A stretch of DNA of 64,000 nt from Candidatus Fredericiella danica (GTDB lineage Bacteria > Chloroflexota > Anaerolineae > Caldilineales > Caldilineaceae). Positions within the stretch are counted from its first letter, which is position 1. Every line of letters starts with the position of its first letter. Shown here piece by piece: positions 53,194-63,910 of this stretch. A model generated the notes under the pieces. It made no database searches. It saw nothing but the letters and a program-made list of their open reading frames with translations, and was not told the DNA's origin. The position numbers and the translations under genes were made by a program. Location of the stretch: the NCBI GenBank assembly GCA_016713335.1, contig JADJPH010000010.1, forward strand, positions 62,001 to 126,000, in the 5' to 3' direction.

Positions 53194-53841
53194 TCATTTT
53201 GCGTAACCGGCCATGGACGCGGCTTTTTCCGCGTTCATCAGCACGGCGCCCAAGATTTTCGCCTGCACACCTTCCAAGATCGACTTGGCGCGCTTGGCGT
53301 TGTCGCGCTTGGTGCTTCCTGCACTGACCAAAAGGACAACACCATCCACCTGGCTTGCCCACAGCGCGGCATCGGTGACCGCGAGAATTGGCGGCGCATC
53401 GATCAGCACATAGTCGGCCTGCGGCGTCAGTTCGGCGAGCCGTTCGCCCAGCCTACGCGCACTCAGCAGCGCCACGGGGTTGCCCGTCACCGGACCGGCT
53501 GGCAGGATCTGGAGCCGCTCGACGCCGCTGGCTTGCAGCGGGGCAGGGCCGCCTTTCTCCAACCACGTAGACAGTCCATTCTGATTGGCCAGCCCGAAGA
53601 TTTCGTGCTGCTGCGGCCGGCGCAAGTCACCGTCGACCAGGATGACGCGGTCCCCCGACTGGGCCATCACCACCGCCAGATTGGCGACCATGTTGCTCTT
53701 GTCGTCGCTCTCATCGACTGCAGCCAGCAGCAGCGTGTGCACCTCCTGGCCGAGTTGCGAGAACTCAAGGCTGGTGCGCAGGCTCTGATAGGCCTCAGCG
53801 ATCGATCCTTGTGGTTCAGTGAGTGTGATGAGATTTGCCAT
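53194..53841 (-). CDS. CpsD/BY-kinase-like protein with degenerate Walker A
   Basis: A 215-residue protein of the bacterial tyrosine-kinase/MinD-like family that controls polysaccharide chain length with Wzz partners. EAYQSLRTSLEFS is the typical N-terminal helix. Walker A should be GxxxxGKS/T but reads AAVDESDDKSN (40-50): the Lys48-Ser49 pair is kept and the glycines are lost. Walker A' ILVDGDLRRP and Walker B YVLIDAPP are intact. The C-terminus has one Tyr (MAGYAK) in place of a Tyr cluster. It may bind ATP weakly or act as a regulatory scaffold. ATG at 53841 follows AGAGGAAG. Confidence 0.87.
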   Translation of the reverse strand: MANLITLTEPQGSIAEAYQSLRTSLEFSQLGQEVHTLLLAAVDESDDKSNMVANLAVVMAQSGDRVILVDGDLRRPQQHEIFGLANQNGLSTWLEKGGPAPLQASGVERLQILPAGPVTGNPVALLSARRLGERLAELTPQADYVLIDAPPILAVTDAALWASQVDGVVLLVSAGSTKRDNAKRAKSILEGVQAKILGAVLMNAEKAASMAGYAK

Positions 53842-53854
53842 GTCGATCTTCCTC

Positions 53855-56255
53855 TTACGGTTCAATACGTACTTGACCAACCACATAGGTGTCGCCAGTC
53901 GCTGCGCCTGCGACGGGCAGGCGTGCGCCGCTCTGCCAATCGTACAGACCTGTCACAATCGTATAATCTCCCGGCGCCAGATTCGCCGGCGTCTCCAGGA
54001 GCACGGTGTCGAGCCCGCGCCAGCCTTGAGGCCAATTCGAAAACGGTAACTTCCCAATCGCATCGCCTGGCGCCGAATCAAACTGCGCCACCTTGGCGCC
54101 CGTGGCATCCAGCAAGTGCACGAAGCGACTGTAATCCAGCGCCGGCGATCTGGTGGTCTGCCACGCCAGTCGTACCGGAATCGTGCTGCCGGGCTTTGCC
54201 TTTCCAGCGGTCTCGGCGGCGGTCAGCCGGATCGAATCGCCGAACAAGAGGTCAAGCGCCGGCGCCGGTGCACCTTGATCGGGTGCAACTTCAGACCAGT
54301 TTCCATTGCCCGGCGTCTTCGCAAACCCACCCAGCCGCACGACGGTGTCGCTCTCTAAAATTGGCAGCGTCACGTCTGACGAAGTGACCGGCAGCCGCTT
54401 GCCTTCGGACCAGCCATTGTCGCCTTCATACACACCGGCGACGAGCGCAAAGGCGTCGCCGGACAGCGTCCACGGCAACATGCGCACCGTTACTGGCTGC
54501 CCCGGTGACCACATCCGGGTAGGATACCATAGCGCCGTGACGGGCGGATAAAAGAGGCTGTCGTGCAGCACATTGCCTTCTTGATCCAGGTAGCCCACAT
54601 AGAAACGTAGATCTCGATCGATTGGCCGTAGGGCCTCCCAAGTAAACTCAGTCACCAGTTCGCCATAACGATCGACGCCAACCTTCGCATCCAGCAGCCG
54701 CAACTCATCGCCAAAGGTGACGGACAGCGGCAGCGTCGTCTGGACGTCCATTGCCGGGCTGGGCATTGTCCACGCCGTGTAGAACTCGGGTGGAATCACA
54801 TCACTCGCCGCCTGCTTGCTCAATAGCAGATACCCGCTATTGGCTGCCGCCACGCCATAGTCGCCTGCCAGCAGCGTGTCGACCTGTGCCTTCAGATCGC
54901 TTGGATGGAGCGGCCAGGCCGAGCCGGTTACATCCAGAAAAACGGTGTCCGCATCCTCGATGCGCGGAAACAGATAGACTGTGCTGCGCCCGCTCACATG
55001 CGGGTCCAGCCGATCCTGCGCCGAGACGCTGGCGTCCGCCGGGATTTGGTCGATGACCGTCTGCGCCGCGCGGTGATGGTCGTTCACCGCCAGCGCCAGG
55101 TAATGTCCACTGCCTGGCAGATAGCCATCAAGCCGTTGGCCGATCAGCGCTCCTCCAATCACGATTGACGTCGCCACCCAGTTTGCCGGCGCTGGCTGCC
55201 GGACTCTGCCACGCGCATTGGCACGCTGGCCGGAACGCGCCCACAAAGTGCCTGCTCTGGCAACGCCGATGACGGTGGCCAGCATCACAAACGCCACAAT
55301 CGGCGCAGCGTAAATCAACGTCGTGACCTCGTGCATCGGTGCAAAGTCCGCCAGCAAGTTGATCGCAACCGATGGCAGCGCCAACGCCAGGATTTCAGGC
55401 GCCAGGAATCGCCACAAAGCCGACCGGCAGCAGCAACTCAAACCAGTAGCGCCCAAACCCTGCCGACGAAAGTTGGGTCCAAACGACACCCGGCCTTGTC
55501 AGCAGCGCGGTTACCTTGTCCGCGGTGGTTGCACCGAGGTAGTCATATCTGCCCCAGTGGATGTTGCCCCCCGCAAAGTAGGCCTGGATGCCCAGCACGG
55601 CAAAGAGCGACCATGCCAGCGCGAGCACCATTGTTACGGCGCCCAAACGGGGACGTCGCAATGCCAGCCACGCGTACAGGCCCATCATAAAGACAAGGAG
55701 GCTGATTTCTTCCTTGCAGCTTGCTGACAGCACTGCAAAAAGGGCAAACCAGCCCGTGCGACCGGTCACCAGACAGTAAAAAGCCGCCATCAGCAAGGTG
55801 GGCGCCAGGGTGACCGGGTGGAACTCCAGCCAGTTTGCAGCCTGGATGGATGGGTTTAGCAGATAGGCCGCCGCCAGCAGCAGCCCAATCCACGCGCTCA
55901 ATTTGCGCTGGCCGGCCAGGGCGAAGAGGGGAATGGCGCCCAGGGCAACGATGACCGCCTGGAGAACCAGCAGAAACTCGACCTGTGGGAAGAGCCGGTA
56001 GAAGGGCGCAATGAGCAACAGGATTGGCTCGACGTGCAACGCAAGCCGGGTGGTGGTTGCTGCTTCCTGATTGGTGAGGCGGAACCAATCGCCGTGCGCA
56101 GTGTTCCAGATGGCCTGGTTGAGGTTGCCCAGGTCGAGCGCCCGTGCCTCAAACGCATGATAGCGCTGAATTGTCAGCCAGCTAAAGAAGCCGGCGTAGA
56201 GAAAGATCAGCAGGAAGAGGAGGAGAAGAGGAATGCGCTTAGGTGCGACAGTCAC
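53855..56255 (-). CDS. DUF2079 multi-pass membrane protein with C-terminal beta domains (frameshifted)
   Basis: A protein of about 799 residues. The N-terminal half has about nine helices with the DUF2079 landmarks RYHAFEARALDLGNLNQAIW, TRLALHVEPILLLIAPFY, LLNPSIQAANWLEFHPVTLAP and SCKEEISLLVFMMG. The family is related to GT-C mannosyltransferases. The C-terminal 400 residues are extracellular and beta-rich; one module (APGDYTIVTGLYDWQSGARLPV) resembles the module near the end of the GT39 protein at 41063. Near 55400-55430 the frame breaks between LLPVGFVA and FLAPEILALALPSVAINLL; a single-base change restores it. GTG at 56255 is the likely start. Confidence 0.82.
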
Positions 56256-56268
56256 TTCGTGACAGTTC

Positions 56269-57021
56269 CTAAGGTTTGGTTGTTGAATGTTGACTTTGGA
56301 GCACTCTCCCGGTCTCCTTGTCTCCTTGTCTCCTTGTCTCTTTGTCTCTTTGTCTCCCGGTCTCTTTGCTCGCACGCGGGATGGCGCCCAGCACAGGCAC
56401 ACCCAGCACGCGTTCGGTTGCGTCCGGTGTGCGCAGCAGGTCGGCTTCCATCCAGGTCAGCAGCAGGACGATGGCAAGGCCCAGCAGGAAACCAAGCACG
56501 GCGCCGGCGATGGCATTCAGGCGCGGCTTCGGCTGCGTCTGTTCGTAACCGATGTCGCGGCTGCGAATCTTGACCTCGATCCGGTCGGCTTTATCCAACT
56601 GAGCATAGTATGCCGTGCGCTCCTCGTAGAATTCGTCGGCAAAGCCGAGCGCAGCCAGTTTGGCCATTTCACCGTCGGCATCACGGACGCGAATCTTGAT
56701 GGTGAAGGTGCTGGAATCCGGCTCCACCTGGGTGTTCGCCAGGAGGTCATAGGGGTTCATGTCCAACTGCTGGCGTGCGATCACGCCGGCAGCGACTTCC
56801 GGCGTCTTGAGGTTGGCTGTGAAGTTGCGCATCAGGTCCTTGGCGGTATTGCCCAGGCCCCAGTCCGGTCGCGCCGGCACAGTGCTGACATCGACGGTGG
56901 CCTGGTATTCATCGCGTTGCAGGTAGCTGATGCCGAAGGCCAGGATGGCGGCCAACAACATCGCGACGATCACAATCCAGCCGCGTTTGCGAATGATGCG
57001 CCAGTATTCGTGTAGGGTCAT
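56269..57021 (-). CDS. Wzz-like polysaccharide chain-length protein with repeat-derived tail
   Basis: A 250-residue polysaccharide co-polymerase. Two membrane helices (about 15-32 and 172-192) flank an extracellular domain with the YQATVDVSTVPARP segment. The N-terminal EYWRIIRKRGWIVIV and the region after helix 2 (MEADLLRTPDATERVLGVPVLGAIP) are standard for Wzz proteins. There is no fused kinase; the separate kinase-like protein is encoded nearby. The last 35 residues (KETGRQRD, KETRRQGD, KETGR) come from an 8-base tandem repeat and are unlikely to be functional. It has an adjacent second Wzz-like gene. Confidence 0.87.
   Translation of the reverse strand: MTLHEYWRIIRKRGWIVIVAMLLAAILAFGISYLQRDEYQATVDVSTVPARPDWGLGNTAKDLMRNFTANLKTPEVAAGVIARQQLDMNPYDLLANTQVEPDSSTFTIKIRVRDADGEMAKLAALGFADEFYEERTAYYAQLDKADRIEVKIRSRDIGYEQTQPKPRLNAIAGAVLGFLLGLAIVLLLTWMEADLLRTPDATERVLGVPVLGAIPRASKETGRQRDKETRRQGDKETGRVLQSQHSTTKP
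56304..56369. repeat. 8-base tandem repeat inside the Wzz C-terminus
   Basis: gtctcctt-type units repeat about seven times with changes to gtctcttt and gtctcccg. Read on the minus strand, three units give eight codons, which is why the encoded protein repeats KETxRQxD every eight residues. Similar repeats are common in intergenic DNA of filamentous Chloroflexota and cyanobacteria, as I recall. Confidence 0.85.
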
Positions 57022-57071
57022 CTGCTTGATTCCTCATTGCTCCCGATCGGGAGGAATGCTGTCATGCCGGC

Positions 57072-57767
57072 TCACTTTCCCTTGGGCAGATGGCCGAGCA
57101 CGTTCAGGCCAAGTGCTTCCAGATCTTTCGCAGTGCGTACCGTATTATCGAGGTAGTGCAGCAAAAATACAATGCCTACGCCCACGAGAAAGCCCAGCAG
57201 GATGCGCAGGGGAAGTTCGATGCGGTCGCGTAGGCCTGGGCCGACAACGCCGAAGCCCGGGCCGTCGATGATCGTGACGCCGGCGCCGGCCGTCCCCAGT
57301 TGTTCAAAGTACGCCGGCGCGTTTTCGCTCAATTCCACGGCGGCGGCATTGGCACTCTGCGCCAACTGACCCTGATCCGGCCAGGTGAAGTTGAGTGAGA
57401 TGATGCGGTGCTGTTTGCCGGTGGCGGCGGAGCCTTGAATCGCACCGGCCGGCACCTGGATGGCTTGATCGGCGAGGCGAGCGCTGACGTTTTTGGCAAA
57501 GAGTTCACTGCGCACGACTTCGGTGAAATCGTCCACCAGATACTCGCTGGTCAGCCAGGCATAATACCGTGGGTCGTAATAGGTGGCGACATCCTCGCCC
57601 GTGGCCGGATTCACACCCACCAGCATGCGGAGCGAAGCATTGTACATGGGCGGCGCCGGCTGCCAGGGACGCAACTGGATCAGGCTAATGATTCCCACCA
57701 ATGCTGCCAGCAAGACCGGAATCCACCAGCGGCGGCGTAAGATGTCCCAGTACTCGCGCAGTTCCAT
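57072..57767 (-). CDS. Second Wzz-like polysaccharide chain-length protein
   Basis: A 231-residue homologue of the next gene. EYWDILRRRWWIPVLLAALVGIISLI forms the first helix; an outer domain with ASLRMLVGVNPATGEDVATYYDPRYYAWLTSEYL and a second helix LRILLGFLVGVGIVFLLHYL follow, then VRTAKDLEALGLNVLGHLPKGK, the standard cytoplasmic tail. It probably forms a hetero-oligomer with the other Wzz-like protein and the BY-kinase-like protein. A perfect palindrome ctcccgatcgggag lies between the two genes at 57040-57054. Confidence 0.88.
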   Translation of the reverse strand: MELREYWDILRRRWWIPVLLAALVGIISLIQLRPWQPAPPMYNASLRMLVGVNPATGEDVATYYDPRYYAWLTSEYLVDDFTEVVRSELFAKNVSARLADQAIQVPAGAIQGSAATGKQHRIISLNFTWPDQGQLAQSANAAAVELSENAPAYFEQLGTAGAGVTIIDGPGFGVVGPGLRDRIELPLRILLGFLVGVGIVFLLHYLDNTVRTAKDLEALGLNVLGHLPKGK

Positions 57768-57828
57768 AGATCTCGCAGTCTAACCATAAATCTGTGAAGC
57801 GACAAAGCGCGCAGGGGCAGCATCTGCA

Positions 57829-59012
57829 TTAGGTGGCTGCCGGCGCCTGCAGCAGGTCCTCTAGCTTCGCCACCAGATCCCGGCGGAAGGTGTCGGCGCT
57901 GAAGCGTTCCGCTTGCTGCCGGCAGGCATCCGGCGCGTATGCCTGATAGTCGAAATTGCGTAGCAGTTCCACCAGGTTCTCCGGTGTTTGGCGGGCAAAG
58001 AGTTCGCCTGTAATGCCGGGCGTCACGGTGTCAAGCGCCCCGCCGCCCGCAAAGGCAATGACCGGACGGCCCGCACTCATCGCCTCCACCGGGGCGATGC
58101 CGAAATCCTCAAGCCCCGGAAAGAGGAACGCCCGGCAGCCACGCACCAGTTCCCGGACGCGTGCACGGGGCACACGGCCCAGAAAGGTTACGTTGGCGGG
58201 CGCCGCCGCCTGCAGTGCCTGCAGATCGCGGCCGTCGCCAACCACAACCAACTTCTCGTTTGGCAATAGTCTGAATGCCCTCGACCGCCAGATCGACGCG
58301 TTTATAGGATCAGCCGGCCGACAATCAGGAAATAGTCGGAGACCGGCTGCGCCGGATCCGGTGTGAAATAACTGATGTCTACCGGTGGAAAGAGGATGGT
58401 GCTCTCCCGGTGATAGATGTCACGTATGCGTCGCTGCACTTCCGTACTGATGGCGATGAAATGATCCACCCGCTGGGCTGCGGCATAATCCCATGCTCGG
58501 AGTCGCGCCAGCACCGGTTGTAGAGCTGCGCTGGTGGCGCCGCCGATCTGCTCGCGCTCGCGGTATTGGTCGTAGAGCCAGAGGAAGCGCGTCGGGGTGA
58601 GGCAGTAGCAGACGTGGCGAGCGGCACGCCGGGCGGAGCGCGTCTGCACGCCGTGACAGAATCCACTCTTGTTGCTCAGCACCAGGTCGTAGTCGCTGAG
58701 ATCGAGCCGCTCGAAGGCGTAGGGATAGATCGGCAGGTACTTCTGATGGTGGGTCGTCACGCCCGGCAGCCGCTGCATAAAGGTTGTCCGAATGTCCCAA
58801 CGCCGGTAGCTATCGGGCATCCGCTCTGCCGCATACATGCTGGTAAAAATGGGCGCGGATGGGAACAACCCCACCAGTTCTTCGAGTACATTTTCGGCGC
58901 CGCCCAGTTGGTTGAGCCAGTCGTGCACAAGCGCAACACGCGTGGTTTCCAGCGTCAGTGGGAATGGTCTGGCGGGCGTGCGCCCTGCCGGCGGAGATTG
59001 GCGGCTTGTCAT
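57829..59012 (-). CDS. GT4-family glycosyltransferase (two frameshifts)
   Basis: A GT-B fold enzyme of about 394 residues likely to add a sugar (often mannose) to the surface polymer. The N-terminal half reads VALVHDWLNQLGGAENVLEEL, RHVCYCLTPTRFLW and FIAISTEVQRRIRDIYHRES. The C-terminal half has VVVGDGRDLQAL, NVTFLGRV and the donor-binding FLFPGLEDFGIAPVEAMSAGRPVIAFAGGG in three motifs with the E-x7-E pattern. Between 58262 and 58310 the frame changes twice: GRLI, then YKRVDLAVE, then AFRLLPNEKL, each in a different frame. ATG at 59012 is a plausible start with a weak ribosome site. Confidence 0.87.
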
Positions 59013-59237
59013 TGTCACGAGTTTACCCCAGAGCGCGCCCGGCTTCGAAATCGTCAGGGTGTCTTCGTAAGCGGTCTTGGTGTGGAAGCTTTGCGGATGG
59101 TTGGGCCAAAAAATGCGGCGTTCAACCGCATGGAAACCCCAACAAAACATGATGACCATACGCTGAATGCGCTTTCCCGCAGTCGATTTGGTGAATTGGC
59201 GATCTCCTGCCTTCATTCTCTCAAGAACGGAGCAGCT

Positions 59238-60321
59238 ATGTATTCGTTTGACATGACCTCTGAACAGAAAATGCTCGTGGATACGGTGCGGCGCTTTGCA
59301 GAAAAAAACCTGCGCACTACCTATCGCGAAGCCGAAGAGTCCAAGCATGTGCCGGCCAATGTCGTGCAACTAGGCTGGGAAATTGGCCTGCTGCCCGGCA
59401 GCATCGATGCCCAGTATGGCGGTTTTGGGGAGTATTCGGCGCTCACCAGCGCCCTCTATCTCGAAGAGATGGCATGGGGCGATCTGGGCATTACCCTGCA
59501 TCTGCTCACCCCGAATCTCTTTGCAATCCCGATTGCGCAATTTGGCAACGACAAGCAGAAGGAAGAGTACCTCAGCAAGTTCTGTGACGAGTCGTTCCCA
59601 AAGGCGACTGCCGCCATGATCGAGCCTGTGCTCCAGTTTGACCCTGCAGAATTGAAGACCACCGCCACCAAGGAAGGTGATGGCTTCGTTATCAACGCAA
59701 GAAGACCTATGTGCCGCTGGCGAAGGATGCCACTCTTCCTGGTCTACGCCGACGAAGGCGGCACCACGCAGGCCTATATCGAGCCCGCCAGTACGCCGGG
59801 CGTGAAAGTGGGCAAGCGCGCCAAGCTGATGGGGATGCAGGCACTGGAGCTACGAAGTCGAATTTGAGAGCGTCGCCGTGCCAAAGAGTGCACGGTTGGG
59901 GGGCTGAAGGGATCCGCATCCAGAAGCTGTTGACGCTCAGCCGCATCACGTTGGCGGCGATGGCGGTCGGTCAGGACGCGCCGCCTATGAGTACGCCTTG
60001 AACTACGCCAAGGAGCGCGTGGCGTTTGGCGAGCCGATTGCCCATCGCCAAAGCATTGCCTTCATGCTGGCCAACATGCGCATCGAGATTGAGTCGACGC
60101 GTCTGATGGTATGGGAAGCGGCCTATAAGTTCGACATCGGTGAAGACGCTGCCAAGAGCGCCTATCTGGCCAAGAGTTATGCCGACAAGATGGCGATGGA
60201 AGTGACGGACGGCGCCTTGCAGGTGCTGGGCGGGCATGGGTACATCCGCGAGCATCCGGTAGAACTTTGGTTGCGCAACGGGCGCGGGTTTGTGACGATG
60301 GATGGCGCAGTAGTCGCGTAA
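59238..60321 (+). pseudogene. Acyl-CoA dehydrogenase, multiply frameshifted; C-terminus lacks the catalytic Glu motif
   Basis: Acyl-CoA dehydrogenase flavoproteins oxidise an acyl-CoA to the enoyl-CoA. The start SFDMTSEQKMLVDTVRRFAEKNL and GLLPGSIDAQYGGFGEYSAL are normal, and the end RVAFGEPIAHRQSIAFMLANM and DGALQVLGGHGYIREHPVE are normal. Between about 59690 and 59985 at least four indels scramble the frame; pieces such as KKTYVPLAKDAT, YEVEFESVAVPKSA, GIRIQKLLTLSRI and GRAAYEYALNYAKE can be read in turn. The last motif is WLRNGRGFVTMDGAVVA, lacking the IYEGT-type Glu. It may be the non-catalytic partner of the next gene, or decaying, or error-ridden. Confidence 0.75.
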
Positions 60322-60337
60322 GGGAGAAAAACCAACC

Positions 60338-61654
<1,317 letters not shown>

Positions 61655-61746
61655 GAACGGAGTGTCACGTATAGCGATATCGTGACAGGTGTTGTTTACC
61701 GGTAGCTCAGAGTCATGTTGAGTGATGTTGCACAGGTTTTCGGGGG

Positions 61747-61776
61747 ACCGAGTCTCGACAAGAGACTCGGTCTTTT
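61747..61776 (+). terminator. Intrinsic terminator of the acyl-CoA dehydrogenase operon
   Basis: accgagtctc (61747-61756) pairs with gagactcggt (61762-61771) around a five-base loop, followed by CTTTTG. It is 93 bp past the stop and just before the convergent rhomboid gene. Confidence 0.85.
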
Positions 61777-61783
61777 GATTGGG

Positions 61784-62597
61784 CTAAATGGTGCGCGCGT
61801 ACCAGAGGTTGGCGAGCCAGACGCCGAGGACGAAGACCACGGTGCAGCCGATCACCCAGGCGATTTCCCAGGGGCGCCGGTTGACTTCCTGGAGTGGTTG
61901 CACCCCGTAGGCCGGTGCGGCTGGCGCCTCGTACTTTGGCACCAGCCCGATCGCAACGATGGCGCCACCTATCAGCCCCCCGATGTGCCCCCAGTTGTCA
62001 ATGCGTGCACTGCCCACAAAGCCAAAGAGAAGGTTGACGACCAGGATGAAGAGCATGTTTTGAAGAATGGCGCGGCCGTTGGCGCCAAACGCATGCCGGT
62101 AGCGGAAAAAGTAGACGATGGTTGCCAAAGATGCCAAAGATGGCGCCCGACGCACCCACCGAAACGCTGTCGGTAAACGCATAGCTCAGCAGACTGCCAA
62201 AAAGACCGCCCAACACGTAGATGGCGAGAAAGCGCGCCGGGCCAAGATACGATTCGAGTAGCGGGCCAAGCGAGAAGAGCGCATACAGGTTGAACATGAG
62301 ATGCAAGACGCCACCGTGGAGCAGCGTGGCGGTAAACAACCGCCAGTATTCACCCTGGTAGATGGCAGGGTCGTATTTTGCGCCCAGTTCCACCAGCACG
62401 CGGATATCGCCACCGTTAAAGCCCATCAGGGCGCCGTACCGGATCCAACCGTAAAGAATCTGGATGACAAACACGACCAGCAATACGCCCAGCACGATGC
62501 GGCTGGCGACCGGCTTGCTTTGGGGAATGTAATAGCCACGCACGGGGGGCTGTGGCTGCTCTTCTGACGATGGGGTCACGGGTTCAAGGGTGTTCAC
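61784..62597 (-). CDS. Rhomboid family intramembrane serine protease (frameshifted)
   Basis: A protein of about 270 residues with six or seven helices that cleaves membrane proteins within the bilayer. The first helix (RIVLGVLLVVFVIQILYG) is followed by WRLFTATLLHGGVLHLMFNLYALFSLGP, the catalytic Ser in VSVGASGAIFGIFG and the His in DNWGHIGGLIGGAIVA. A one-base change near 62130 separates GIFG from TIVYFFRYRHAFG, so the two halves lie in different frames. Catalytic Ser and His fall on opposite sides of the break. The gene overlaps gmk by four bases at its start. Confidence 0.88.
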
Positions 62598-63243
62598 AGC
62601 ACCACCGGTGTCCAGTCGACGCGGCTTTTCTCCGCCTTGATGATGCTGATGACCTCATCGACCGTGGCATCCAACTCACTGTCCTGGTTGACGACGACGT
62701 AGTCGAATTCGACGATGCGGCGCAGTTCACGCCGGGCAGTGACGATGCGCATCTTGAGTTGGTCCGGCGCCTCAGTCTTGCGTTCCTGGAGCCGCTGAAT
62801 CAGTTTTTCTTCGCTTTCCGCGGTCAAGAAGATCGTGACGGCATTGGGGACGAGCTGGCGAATCGTGGCGGCGCCCTGGACATCGATGCGCATGATCACA
62901 TCCTTGCCGCTGGCAAGCGCTTCCCGCACATGTTTCTTGGGAATGCCCTTGTAGTCCCCGTAGACCACGGCGTATTCCAGCAGGTCGTTTTGCTCAATCA
63001 TCTCGGCGAACTCGCCGACCGTGACGAAGTGATAGTCAAGCCATCGCGTTCGTTTGGCCGGCGCACACGGGTGGTCGCAGTGACGACGAAATGAAAGGGG
63101 TAGTCCGCTCGTTTCAGCAATTGCAGTACGGAATCTTTGCCTACGCCGCTGGGTCCGGAGATTACCACAAGGACCGGACGGGGATTCTGTAGACTCTCAT
63201 ACAGGGCATCAACTTCATGATCGCGTTCTTGCGCAGCAAACAC
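62594..63243 (-). CDS. gmk: Guanylate kinase (frameshifted)
   Basis: An enzyme of about 215 residues that phosphorylates GMP to GDP. The P-loop ISGPSGVGKDSV is followed by VVTATTRVRRPNERDG, the GMP-binding arginine pair, then in another frame DYHFVTVGEFAEMIEQNDLLEYAVVYGDYKGIPKKHV, then DVIMRIDVQGAATIRQ, and the lid/ending LDATVDEVISII. Near 63037 the frame breaks between ERDG and YHFV. GTG at 63243 is favoured by GGAG six bases before it; a TTG lies two codons earlier. Confidence 0.92.
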
Positions 63244-63316
63244 GGGCAACTCCGACTGGTAAGTGGCTCATCGGTTAGCTCATGCGAGTGAGCCGACGAC
63301 AAGGCCGATCAAAGAT

Positions 63317-63344
63317 TTGGTATGGCACTCGGGTTCTGCATAAT
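63317..63344 (+). promoter_or_regulatory. Promoter candidate of the FmdB-family gene
   Basis: TTGGTA (63317-63322) and CATAAT (63339-63344) with a 16-base spacer, about 135 bases before the ATG at 63479. Confidence 0.35.
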
Positions 63345-63478
63345 AGATCCAGTATACGCATCGCCGACTGCGCCCGCTAATTGGAGAGGCTACCGACTCC
63401 ATCCGCGGATCTGGCGCAGATTCGTGCGATCTGATATGTTCAAGTGTACACTATCTACCGGCCAAGAAGGGATGCTTC

Positions 63479-63874
63479 ATGCCAATCTACGAATATTATT
63501 GTCACAATTGCCGGAAACGGGTCAGCGTGTTCTTTCGGACGATCAGCAGCGCCAGCGATGCGAATGCCCGCTGCCCGCATTGCGACGGTGTCCAACTCCG
63601 CCGGCTGGTGAGCAAAGTGGCGGTGCTGCGGTCGGAAGAAAGCCGGCTCGACAGCCTTGCGGATGACTCGATGCTGCCGGGTTTGGAAAACGAAGATCCG
63701 CGCGCGTTGGCCGGCTTTATGCGCCGCATGAGCGACGAAATGGGCGAGCCGATGGATGCCGAGATGAATGAGGTCGTGGAACGGCTGGAGCGGGGCGAAA
63801 ATCCCGAGGCAATCGAGCAATCCATGCCCGACCTGGGCGAAGGCATCTCGTCAGCGCCGCCGGATGATTTTTAG
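63479..63874 (+). CDS. FmdB-family zinc-ribbon protein
   Basis: A 131-residue protein. The N-terminal ribbon MPIYEYYCHNCRKRVSVFF with Cys8/Cys11 and ARCPHCDGVQLRRLVSKV with a second CxxC is the classic FmdB/CxxC-CxxC putative regulatory domain. The remaining 85 residues are acidic and helical (MRRMSDEMGEPMDAEMNEVVERLERGENPEAI) and end in DDF. The zinc ribbon is proposed to regulate or bind nucleic acid or protein; the role is not known. GGGATG precedes the ATG. Confidence 0.9.
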   Translation: MPIYEYYCHNCRKRVSVFFRTISSASDANARCPHCDGVQLRRLVSKVAVLRSEESRLDSLADDSMLPGLENEDPRALAGFMRRMSDEMGEPMDAEMNEVVERLERGENPEAIEQSMPDLGEGISSAPPDDF

Positions 63875-63910
63875 AATGGGAAGGCCATCTCCCCATGGTT
63901 GACGACCGCG

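Noticed and set aside
52266..53327. 353-codon open frame antisense to rmlA
   Set aside because: The rmlA frame carries all thymidylyltransferase motifs; the antisense product is low-complexity in pattern and lacks a ribosome site.
56304..56369. Short tandem repeat as a CRISPR array
   Set aside because: The period is eight bases with no spacers and no cas genes nearby.
61680..61745. tRNA-like string ggtagctcag after the acyl-CoA dehydrogenase gene
   Set aside because: No T-arm, anticodon stem or acceptor pairing can be formed around it.
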